Below are positions 6,532-13,563 of a DNA stretch of 19,168 bases, piece after piece. Numbering within the stretch: the first letter of the stretch is position 1; every line of letters starts with the position of its first letter. Below the pieces are notes generated by a model. It had not been told where the DNA came from, did no database searches, and saw only the letters and a list, made by a program, of their open reading frames with translations. Made by a program: the position numbers and the translations under genes. Source of the stretch: Candidatus Cloacimonadota bacterium (GTDB lineage: Bacteria > Cloacimonadota > Cloacimonadia > Cloacimonadales > Cloacimonadaceae); the NCBI GenBank assembly GCA_017995495.1, contig JAGOIS010000009.1:1-19168 (forward strand), in the 5' to 3' direction.

Positions 6532-8010
6532 TCATTCCATTTCGCGCAGCAACTGGGTGAGCAGGCGCACGCCGACTCCGGTGGCGCCATAGGCATTGAT
6601 CCCGGCTTCCTTGTCCTTGAGGGCCATGCCGGCGATATCCAGATGCAGCCAGGGTTTGTCGTCCACAAATTCGCGGATGAAGAGGCCGGCGGTGATCGTT
6701 CCGGCCAGCGGCCCGCCGCTGTTCCTGAGGTCGGCGATCTCGCTCCTGATCAGCTCCAAATAGGGTTCATGAGCTGGCAGTTGCCAGATCTTTTCCCCGG
6801 AGAAATCGGAGGCCAGCTGGAGTTTTTCGAGCAGCTGATCGTTGTTGGTGAGCACGGCCATGATCTGGTTTCCGAGGGCTCCGACGGCCGCTCCGGTGAG
6901 GGTGGCGATGTCGATCACGGTGTGCACGTGTTCGCGGCTGACGGCATAGTGGATGGCGTCGATCAGGGTGAGGCGGCCTTCCGCGTCCGTGTTGATGACC
7001 TCGATGGTCTTGCCGCTCATGCTGCGGATGATGTCGCCGGTGTGGTAGGCAGCGCCGGAGATCATGTTTTCGCAGGCGGCGATCACCCCAACCACGTTGA
7101 CCTTCAGCTTGAGGGTGGCCAGGGCGGCGAAAGTTCCGATCACGGCGGCGGCGCCGGCCATGTCGTTTTTCATGTTCACCATGCCGGGGGGGGTCTTGAC
7201 GCAGTAGCCGCCGCTGTCGTAGGTGAGTCCTTTGCCGATGATGCCGATGGTTTTGGCCTTGGGATCAGGATTTCCGTGCCATTTCATCAGGATCAGGCGC
7301 GGCTCCTGAGCGGAACCCTTGCCCACGGCCAGAAAAGCGTCCATCTTCAGGCGTTTGAGTTTGTCCAGACCAAAGACCTCGATGGAAAAGCCGTATTGAA
7401 GGGCGGCTTTTTTGGCGGCATCGGCCAGGGTGTCGGGATAGATGACGTTGGCGGGTTCGTTCACGAGGTCGCGGGCGAAGTTGGTGGATTCGGCATAGAT
7501 CCGGCCTTCGAGGATACCCCGGTTGATATGGCGGGTGGTCTTCAGGTTCAGGGCCAAATGAACTGCCTCCAGATCGTGGCCACGGCTGTCGCTGAGATAT
7601 TTGTCGAACTTGTAGGCCGTGAGCAGCGCCGACTCCGCCAGGATGTGGCCGAAATTCACCTCTCCCACGGGATTGCTGAAGCCGGGGAAGAGATACACCT
7701 CCCGGGCCCCCAGCTTGAGGGCGTGGCGGATACTGAGGGCAAAAAGGTGGCGCAGCTTTTCGGGATTCAGTTCGTGGGGATTGCCCACGCCGCAGAGAAT
7801 GATGTTGCTGCGGTGGCGGGCGTGCACCAGCGGAAAGCTTTTCAGGTTGGCGTGGCTGAAGCTGTAATCGTCCTGTTTAACGATCACCGCGACGGCGTTC
7901 TTGATATGTTCGGGCAGGTATTCGATGCTGTGGAAGTCACCTTTTTCACCGTGCATGATGACCACGGTGTCCATATGTTCAGCGGGTTTACGCAGCAGAT
8001 CGATCTTCAT
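6532..8010 (-). CDS. pepA: Leucyl aminopeptidase (cytosol aminopeptidase, M17)
   Basis: This 492-residue dinuclear-metal exopeptidase removes N-terminal amino acids from peptides in the cytoplasm. It has an N-terminal alpha/beta domain (about 1-160) and a C-terminal catalytic domain. Metal and catalytic residues all match E. coli PepA with a constant shift of ten: Lys260, Asp265 (GKGLTYDSGG), Lys272, Asp283 (NDMAGAAAV), and Asp342, Glu344 and Arg346 in the signature NTDAEGRLTL. The ATG at 8010 is supported by GAGGAG eight bases upstream. It starts 27 nt after the barrel-fusion gene and ends 3 nt before the metal-binding lipoprotein, so it sits between a surface metalloprotease and a metal importer. 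E. coli PepA also acts in DNA recombination and repression; nothing here tests that. Confidence 0.95.
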   Translation of the reverse strand: MKIDLLRKPAEHMDTVVIMHGEKGDFHSIEYLPEHIKNAVAVIVKQDDYSFSHANLKSFPLVHARHRSNIILCGVGNPHELNPEKLRHLFALSIRHALKLGAREVYLFPGFSNPVGEVNFGHILAESALLTAYKFDKYLSDSRGHDLEAVHLALNLKTTRHINRGILEGRIYAESTNFARDLVNEPANVIYPDTLADAAKKAALQYGFSIEVFGLDKLKRLKMDAFLAVGKGSAQEPRLILMKWHGNPDPKAKTIGIIGKGLTYDSGGYCVKTPPGMVNMKNDMAGAAAVIGTFAALATLKLKVNVVGVIAACENMISGAAYHTGDIIRSMSGKTIEVINTDAEGRLTLIDAIHYAVSREHVHTVIDIATLTGAAVGALGNQIMAVLTNNDQLLEKLQLASDFSGEKIWQLPAHEPYLELIRSEIADLRNSGGPLAGTITAGLFIREFVDDKPWLHLDIAGMALKDKEAGINAYGATGVGVRLLTQLLREME

Positions 8011-8037
8011 GGGTTGTCTCCTCTATATGTCTGGAAT

Positions 8038-11000
8038 CTAAAAATCTTCGCTCAGGCTGATGTAGTAGGTTGGCTTGGAGTGGGTTTCGAGGTCTGTGAG
8101 CCAAGTGACGTCCAAAGCCAGGATCACATAGCCCAGATCCAGGCGCGGACCGAATCCATAGCCCAGTTTCAGGTCCTTCAGCTTGCTGCCGTCGAGGGGC
8201 TGGAAGCTGGCAAAATCGTCAAAGACGGTGCCCATTTCGGCGAAAACGCTGCCGCGGATGTTGGGAATGGTGATGGGCAGGGGGAAGGCCATGGAAATGT
8301 ATTCGAAGAAGGGAAAACGGAGTTCGGCGGTGAGCACCGCCTTTTGGGAGCCGCTGAGATCGTCGCCATAGGCCCTGATTCCGTAATATCCGCCCAGGGG
8401 AAAGCGCTGGGGATTCGGCCCGGTGCTGATCCCGGCGATGGCCCTGAGAGCGATGGAATAGCGCTTGCTGAAGAGGGTGTAGCTACGCCAGTCCAGATAG
8501 TTGGTCACGTGGTCGATTTTGCCGTTGTCGAGGGTAGCGTTCAGGTCGTAGAAGAGCCGCCAGCCCAGCAAGGGCCCGGTGGAGCCGTAGAGCGCGTTGT
8601 CGTGAACAAATCTGAGGCCGGGGGTATAGACGAAGGAATCCGCCTGATCCAGCAGCACGTCGAGGCTGTCGCTCAATTCGTAGAGATAGCTTCCCCGCTG
8701 GTAGAGCATGTTGTCGAACTCCACCCTAAAAAAGCGGCTGAAGGGGTAGCGGAGCAGGAAATAGGCTCCCGTCTGGCGTTCGCGGTAGCGCAGCCAGATG
8801 TCGTTGTCCGGTCCTGCCACCGGGATGTTGTAGTAATATTCGTCATTGAGGTTGAACACCCCGATGCCGTAGTCCATCCTGTTTTTGAGATATAAATAAG
8901 TGAGCGCGAGGTCCGACTCCTCAAGCTTTCCAGCCACTCCGGCGGTGATGCCGATGCCGTGGTCGCCCATCATGTCGCTCATGCTCAGTTCCACATAGCC
9001 GATCGTTCCCACCGCGGGCGAATAGGCCAGGCCGCCCCAGAGGCTGTCCAGCGAAAATCTGGGCCGGTAGGGACGGATGGTTGGCGCCGGTCCTTTTGAC
9101 TGAGGACGGTCGTCGTAGCTGAAATCCTTGTAGAGCAACAGGGAATCCTCGGCGGTGTATTCAAAGGGAGCCACCTCCCCCAGCAGGGGATCGCGCAGCG
9201 CCAACCCGGAGGCGGGATTGGTCCTCCGGTGATGCAGGGCCTCACGTTTGCCATAGTAATCCAGCCGGCCAAGGTCGATCTGATCCATCAGGCTGTTCCC
9301 TTGATCAATCTGGCGGGGCTGGGTGTAGGCCGAGTATGAAAGAGTGTCCAGGCTCACGTCCTGGTAATAGATGTCCCAGGCGCCGTCGAAATAATTGGCG
9401 GTCAGCAGGTGCCGACCATCTGCCGACATGTCCGCTGAATACACTCCGGAAAGGACTTGCGTCACCCTGGCCTTGCCGCTTTGGGCCAGGTTCAGCGCGA
9501 AAACGTTGCTCACACCGCCAGCTGAGTTGATGTAGTAAAGGATGTCGCCTTTGGCATCCAGCCAGGGGAAGCTGCAATCCTTGTCTTCAAAGGTATGTTG
9601 GGTAAGCTGCCCTCCAGCCAGGTCCAGGCTGAAAATGTCCCGCCCCAGGTTCGCGAACAGTCCTTTGCGTTGGTTGCCGGCTTTCCGGCTGCGTTCCGAG
9701 GCAAAGACAATCCTCTGGCCGTCCGGGGTGAAGCGCGGCTGCAGGTCGTTGTACAGGTCGTCAGTGAGGCGGGTGATGTTTTCGCTGGCCAGATCGAGCA
9801 AAAAGAGGTCGCAGCGCATGCCCTGCTGCCCCGCGAAGACCAGGCTGTTGCCGTCCGGCGACACGTCCAGTTCGTAGATGGCGTTGAATCCTGGCGGATC
9901 GATCGAACGCACTATCCTGCGCCGGTCCACGTCCAGAATGTGGATGCGGTCGCCATTGGCGGTTTTGGCGGCAAAGGCCACCCGGCTGTTATCCGGAAAC
10001 CAACTCAGGTTGGAGCGGAAATAGTAAAACTCCTCCATCTTCCCCGTGGCCTCGCCTTTCAGGATCCGCCGGGGTTTGCTGAGACCGTGGAGAGTGCCCA
10101 TCCAAACGCTGAAGCGGGCGTTGGCGCTGCTGAAATACACGTAGCGGCTGCCATTCGGGGAAAACCGGGGCATCAGGTTGAAATAAGCGCCGTCCTTTTC
10201 GCTGTCGCTGCGCTTCTCCATCCCTTCCACGGGAATGGTCTGCGCCTCCACCAGGGGAAAGAAATCCCTCTTCAACTGGTAGCGCCAGCGGGATTCGAGT
10301 TCCTTGAACCCCAGGCCGAAGACCTTTTTGGTGGCGCTGTCCAAGCCATTCACCGAACGCATGGTGTAGTAGAATTCCGAGACCTTTTCCCGGCCGTAGG
10401 TTTGGGAGATGTAGGCCAGGAAACTCTCGCCCAGCCGGTAGGCATAGTATCCGCCCAGGTTTTCCAGCTTGGGCAGATTGTCGTTCACCACCATGTCCAG
10501 GATGAACATATTGTTGTAGTCGTTTGCGCCTCCGATGGACAGGTATTCCGGCAGGCCTTCCGAAAACCAGAAGGGAAAAGAGGTTGGGCGCAGCGAGGTG
10601 AGAGCGTTCGTGATACCGTCATTTAAAGCGTTGATGTAGGCATGGGTCAGCTCGTGGGCAAGCAGTTTCTCCAGCTCCACGTAGCTGCCGTCAAAGGGGA
10701 TCGCCACCCGGTTGCGCAGGCTTTCCGTGAAGCCGCCCACGCCCTCTGTGAGGAGGGGATAGATGATGTTGGTGCTTTGAAAGGCGGTCTTACTGTTGTA
10801 GAACATCACCGGAATGCGGGCGTCGATCGGGAATGTAAGTTGTTCTTTAAGAGTGTAATAGGTCTCTTCTGCCAGCAAGGCTGCCACCCGGCCGAACTCG
10901 TCTTCACCCCGGGGAAAGTAGATGTCGAAATGCATGGTCTGGAGCGAGGACCAATCCTGGGGGACCAGGTTGACCTTGTTCTGTCCGAAATGATAGGCGG

Positions 11001-11055
11001 GGCAAGCTGTGGCGGTGAGCAACAGCAGGAGAAGGCAGAGGTGTCTGAGCTTCAT
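8038..11055 (-). CDS. Outer-membrane fusion: HExxH metalloprotease, TolB-like propeller and Omp85/BamA-type barrel
   Basis: A 1005-residue protein with three regions. Residues 1-20 are a signal peptide. Residues 25 to about 270 are a gluzincin (peptidase MA-like) domain with zinc ligands His134 and His138 in HELTH and probable third ligand Glu166 in FSEGLPEY. Residues about 285-575 contain about six repeats of the PD40/WD40-like type (for example FSPNGSRYVYFSS, WFPDNSRVAFAA, VSPDGNSLVFAG, FTPDGQRIVFAS), a TolB-like propeller. After a linker, residues about 675-1005 form a bacterial surface antigen/Omp85 barrel, with the hallmark GYYGIRAYGDDLSGSQKAV...AELRFPF near 886-915 and C-terminal Phe for barrel assembly. 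I infer a barrel-anchored protease with a propeller that binds substrate or partners; whether it faces the periplasm or outside is unknown. The ATG at 11055 is preceded by AAGGA that overlaps the MCE stop. Cys18 is in a poor lipobox, so a standard signal peptide is more likely. Confidence 0.9.
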   Translation of the reverse strand: MKLRHLCLLLLLLTATACPAYHFGQNKVNLVPQDWSSLQTMHFDIYFPRGEDEFGRVAALLAEETYYTLKEQLTFPIDARIPVMFYNSKTAFQSTNIIYPLLTEGVGGFTESLRNRVAIPFDGSYVELEKLLAHELTHAYINALNDGITNALTSLRPTSFPFWFSEGLPEYLSIGGANDYNNMFILDMVVNDNLPKLENLGGYYAYRLGESFLAYISQTYGREKVSEFYYTMRSVNGLDSATKKVFGLGFKELESRWRYQLKRDFFPLVEAQTIPVEGMEKRSDSEKDGAYFNLMPRFSPNGSRYVYFSSANARFSVWMGTLHGLSKPRRILKGEATGKMEEFYYFRSNLSWFPDNSRVAFAAKTANGDRIHILDVDRRRIVRSIDPPGFNAIYELDVSPDGNSLVFAGQQGMRCDLFLLDLASENITRLTDDLYNDLQPRFTPDGQRIVFASERSRKAGNQRKGLFANLGRDIFSLDLAGGQLTQHTFEDKDCSFPWLDAKGDILYYINSAGGVSNVFALNLAQSGKARVTQVLSGVYSADMSADGRHLLTANYFDGAWDIYYQDVSLDTLSYSAYTQPRQIDQGNSLMDQIDLGRLDYYGKREALHHRRTNPASGLALRDPLLGEVAPFEYTAEDSLLLYKDFSYDDRPQSKGPAPTIRPYRPRFSLDSLWGGLAYSPAVGTIGYVELSMSDMMGDHGIGITAGVAGKLEESDLALTYLYLKNRMDYGIGVFNLNDEYYYNIPVAGPDNDIWLRYRERQTGAYFLLRYPFSRFFRVEFDNMLYQRGSYLYELSDSLDVLLDQADSFVYTPGLRFVHDNALYGSTGPLLGWRLFYDLNATLDNGKIDHVTNYLDWRSYTLFSKRYSIALRAIAGISTGPNPQRFPLGGYYGIRAYGDDLSGSQKAVLTAELRFPFFEYISMAFPLPITIPNIRGSVFAEMGTVFDDFASFQPLDGSKLKDLKLGYGFGPRLDLGYVILALDVTWLTDLETHSKPTYYISLSEDF

Positions 11056-11063
11056 TGAAATCC

Positions 11064-11966
11064 TTAGAAAATGCTGAATTTGAGGTATTTCCCGGGGTTG
11101 GCGCGCACTTCCTGCAGCAGCGAATCGAGGCTGGCCACAGAGGTCTGCAACCGGAGGTAGAGCTCGTCATCACGCAGCAGCCTGCCTGCAGTGCTGTTGC
11201 CGGAGTTCAGGGCGGTCACGGTCTGTTCGAGATGGCTGGAGAGGGTCCTCAGGCTGTCCAGGGTGGCGGAAACACTGGCCATGGCCCCAGGTGCCTGTTC
11301 AAGGGCTGAATCCAGCTTGGGAGCGGCGTTTTGCGCCACGGCGAGCAGTTCGCCGCTGAGGAGTTCGATCTGGCGCAGGGCTGCCCGCAGATCGCTTTGG
11401 GCCGTGAGGGCCAGTTCATCCAACGATACTGCTGCCTGCCTCGCGTTGTCCAACAGGGCGGAGGATTTTCCGATCATGCCCCCGTCCGCGTTCAGGCTGG
11501 AAAAAGCTGTGTTGATCTCGTCAATCGCGAGGGTCGCCCTGTTCACAGCACCCATGATGCCCACGGGTGATTCGCCTCTCAGCACCTGTCTTGTGTTCAC
11601 CGCGGCCGGCCCCGTGCCCTGGGTGATGTTCAGCACCGATCCGCCCATCAGGCTGCTGTCGGAAATGATGTAACGTGACCCTTCCCTGAGGATTATATCG
11701 GTGTTTATCCTGGTGGTTACCAGTATGCCATGTTCCCGTGCCTCTATCTTTTTTACCCGCCCGACTTCCATGCCCCGGAAGGTGACCTGGTCGCCGATCT
11801 CCAGCCCCATCACATCTTCGAAGCTGATGCGCAGGTCGCGCTGGGATTGGGAGGAAATGCGGCTGCTCAGCCAGAGATAGCCCAGCGCCAGGATGGCCAG
11901 GATGAGCACTGTGAAAATGCCCACCTTCAACTGGGTTGAGCGGATATCAGGATAAAATCTCTTCAT
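11064..11966 (-). CDS. MCE (MlaD-like) family protein, single MCE domain
   Basis: A 300-residue inner-membrane-anchored protein. It has one transmembrane helix (about 14-34), an MCE domain (about 42-118) with the family stretch VTFRGMEVGRVKKI and a conserved GGSVLNITQG end, and a long helical, heptad-rich tail (about 140-290, DELALTAQSDLRAALRQIELL and similar). MCE proteins form hexameric rings or tubes that carry lipids between the membranes together with an MlaE/MlaF-type permease and ATPase. Neither partner is encoded in this window, so they must be elsewhere or the protein acts alone. The ATG at 11966 has GAGGGA upstream, overlapping the stop of the preceding gene. The next gene is the outer-membrane barrel fusion, a possible partner at the other membrane; that link is inference. 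Confidence 0.9.
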   Translation of the reverse strand: MKRFYPDIRSTQLKVGIFTVLILAILALGYLWLSSRISSQSQRDLRISFEDVMGLEIGDQVTFRGMEVGRVKKIEAREHGILVTTRINTDIILREGSRYIISDSSLMGGSVLNITQGTGPAAVNTRQVLRGESPVGIMGAVNRATLAIDEINTAFSSLNADGGMIGKSSALLDNARQAAVSLDELALTAQSDLRAALRQIELLSGELLAVAQNAAPKLDSALEQAPGAMASVSATLDSLRTLSSHLEQTVTALNSGNSTAGRLLRDDELYLRLQTSVASLDSLLQEVRANPGKYLKFSIF

Positions 11967-11975
11967 CTCTGTCCC

Positions 11976-13223
11976 TCAGGTTTTAAGCTGTTTCTTTTCA
12001 GCGGCGGGGAAGAGGATGTTGTTCAGGATCAGCCTGTAGCCAGGGGAGTTCTTATGCAGATCCAGTATGGTTTCGGGATCGCCCACCTTGTGTTGGTAAT
12101 CCTCGGGATCGTGACCGCCATAGAAGGTGAAAGTGCCCTTGCCGACGTTGCCGTGGATGTATTTCACTTCGTTTTGGTTCGGCACTTCGGCCAGGATGAT
12201 CACGCTTTTTTTCACCTTGTCCTTGAAGAATGAGGTGGTCTGCCCCAGAAAGCCGTCGATCACATTCACATGGCACTGGGTAAGCATGGTGGGCACAGGG
12301 TCGTATTTGGCGGAAAAATCGAAGAGCTGAAAGTAATCCGCCTCCGCCCCCCGCAGCCGGGAGTAATCGCTGGCGTCAACATCTGAAAACTCATATTCGA
12401 AGGGATTGGTCTTGAGGGTGAAATTCTCAAAGGCCAGGCAGCTGCTGAACTCCAGTTTACTCCGGTATTGGGGATCAATGCCGTCTCCGTCGATCAGGGC
12501 GTCCACGATGTCCACTCCCTGAGCTGCCATCGCGATATCATAGGTGTCGGTCGCGGCGCACATGGCAAAGAGGAAGCCGCCGTTTTCCACAAATTCCCTG
12601 ATCTTCCAGGCCACCGCCTGTTTGAGCTGCCAAACCTTGGCATAACCGTTCTTGGCGGCCATCGCTTCGTTCACTTTCACGTCATTTTGATACCAGGGCA
12701 TGTGGCGGTAGGAACCGTAAAATTTGCCATACTGCCCGGTGAAGTCCTCGTGATGCAGGTGCAGCCAGTCGTAATCCACCAGTTTGCCCTCCAACACCTC
12801 GTCGTCCCAAAAGCGGTCGTAATCGATCTCCGCGTATTCCAGGGCCAGGGTGACGGCGTCGTCCCAGGGCAGGGCGTTCGGGGGTATGTAGATGGCGATC
12901 TTGGGCTCTTTCTCCAGCACCACCGCCTCCATGTTCGCCTCCTGGATCTCGGTAATGATCCCGGCCACCTGGGCGGAGGAAACCAGTTCAAAGCGTACTC
13001 CGCGGATGTTGCAGAGCGCGGCCAGGGCTTCGGATTCCGGCATCAGGAAGCTCCCGCCCCGGTAGTTGAGCAGCCATTTCACCACATATTGCTCCTTCAG
13101 CGCCTCGAAGGCGACTCCGTAGGCTTTCAGATGATTGCTCTGCGCAAGGTCCATCGGGACCAGGATCTCCGCTCCCAACAGAGCGCAGAGCAGGATCATC
13201 AGCAAGAGCATATATCTCTTCAT
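11976..13223 (-). CDS. Secreted conserved protein of the family often labelled 'asparagine synthetase B'
   Basis: A 415-residue exported protein with a signal peptide (1-18, cleavage near LLGA/EILVP). I recognise the family from Bacteroidetes, where it carries the name 'asparagine synthetase B'. The conserved blocks ILVPMDLAQSNHLKAYGVA (20-38), WLLNYRGGSFLM (50-61), YDWLHLHHEDFTGQYGKFY (151-169) and GKGTFTFYGGHDPEDYQH (361-378) fit that memory. Nothing supports the enzymatic name: there is no N-terminal catalytic Cys2 and no SGGxDS ATP-pyrophosphatase loop, and the protein is exported. The stretch FVENGGFLFAMCAATDTYD around Cys222, with the later GGHD, recalls class I glutamine amidotransferase-like (ThuA/GATase1) folds, so a hydrolase-like fold is possible. 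The ATG at 13223 has AGGAG five bases upstream. It is the first gene of the central block. Function unknown. Confidence 0.82.
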   Translation of the reverse strand: MKRYMLLLMILLCALLGAEILVPMDLAQSNHLKAYGVAFEALKEQYVVKWLLNYRGGSFLMPESEALAALCNIRGVRFELVSSAQVAGIITEIQEANMEAVVLEKEPKIAIYIPPNALPWDDAVTLALEYAEIDYDRFWDDEVLEGKLVDYDWLHLHHEDFTGQYGKFYGSYRHMPWYQNDVKVNEAMAAKNGYAKVWQLKQAVAWKIREFVENGGFLFAMCAATDTYDIAMAAQGVDIVDALIDGDGIDPQYRSKLEFSSCLAFENFTLKTNPFEYEFSDVDASDYSRLRGAEADYFQLFDFSAKYDPVPTMLTQCHVNVIDGFLGQTTSFFKDKVKKSVIILAEVPNQNEVKYIHGNVGKGTFTFYGGHDPEDYQHKVGDPETILDLHKNSPGYRLILNNILFPAAEKKQLKT

Positions 13224-13563
13224 GCGGCTCCTAAATGGGGTCCGATCCCCTGTTGCAAGGGATTTTCCGCCCCTGAATCCAATTTGAAGGACAAGTCGCC
13301 TTCATAGCCTTAAATCTGTCAAGCTAATTCTGATGCCGGTTATGGCTTGAAGACTGCCGTGATTTACATACTCCGGGCCAAAATCCTGCCTAAGAAAAAT
13401 CTGGTGGTACTGCGGCAAAGTTAGCCCGTCCTGGAAACCAAATCAGGCAGCATGATGGGAGTGGAGCAGGTCCGGAAGCGGGGCAGGGCATGCTTGAGGT
13501 CAGTAAATGCCACTATCTTGGGCGCAGACCGGATGTGGTCAAGGTGGTTGGTGATGCCAACTG
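13224..13563. other. 340-bp intergenic gap, probable promoter region of the central block
   Basis: No gene, tRNA or recognisable ncRNA was found on either strand. It separates the TPR lipoprotein from the secreted AsnB-like gene and is by far the largest gap between 19168 and 4152, so the promoter for the seven-gene central block is expected here. A TTGACA is present on the minus strand at 13317-13322, but no good -10 lies at the right distance. Close to the start codon the leader contains short competing hairpins (13237-13263). Confidence 0.55.

Noticed and set aside
5725..8895. Open frame of 1056 codons on the plus strand
   Set aside because: It lies wholly antisense to four well-supported genes (metal-binding lipoprotein, pepA, and parts of the ATPase-side overlap and barrel fusion). 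Its composition (Gly, Val, Gln, His rich) is what GC-rich codon bias creates on the opposite strand, and it shows no domain.
11976..13223. Function call 'asparagine synthetase'
   Set aside because: Required catalytic motifs are absent and the protein has a signal peptide.
13224..13563. Search for a tRNA, small RNA or small gene in the gap
   Set aside because: There is no T-loop GTTCGA pattern, no strong hairpin with T-run and no plausible small coding frame with a ribosome binding site.
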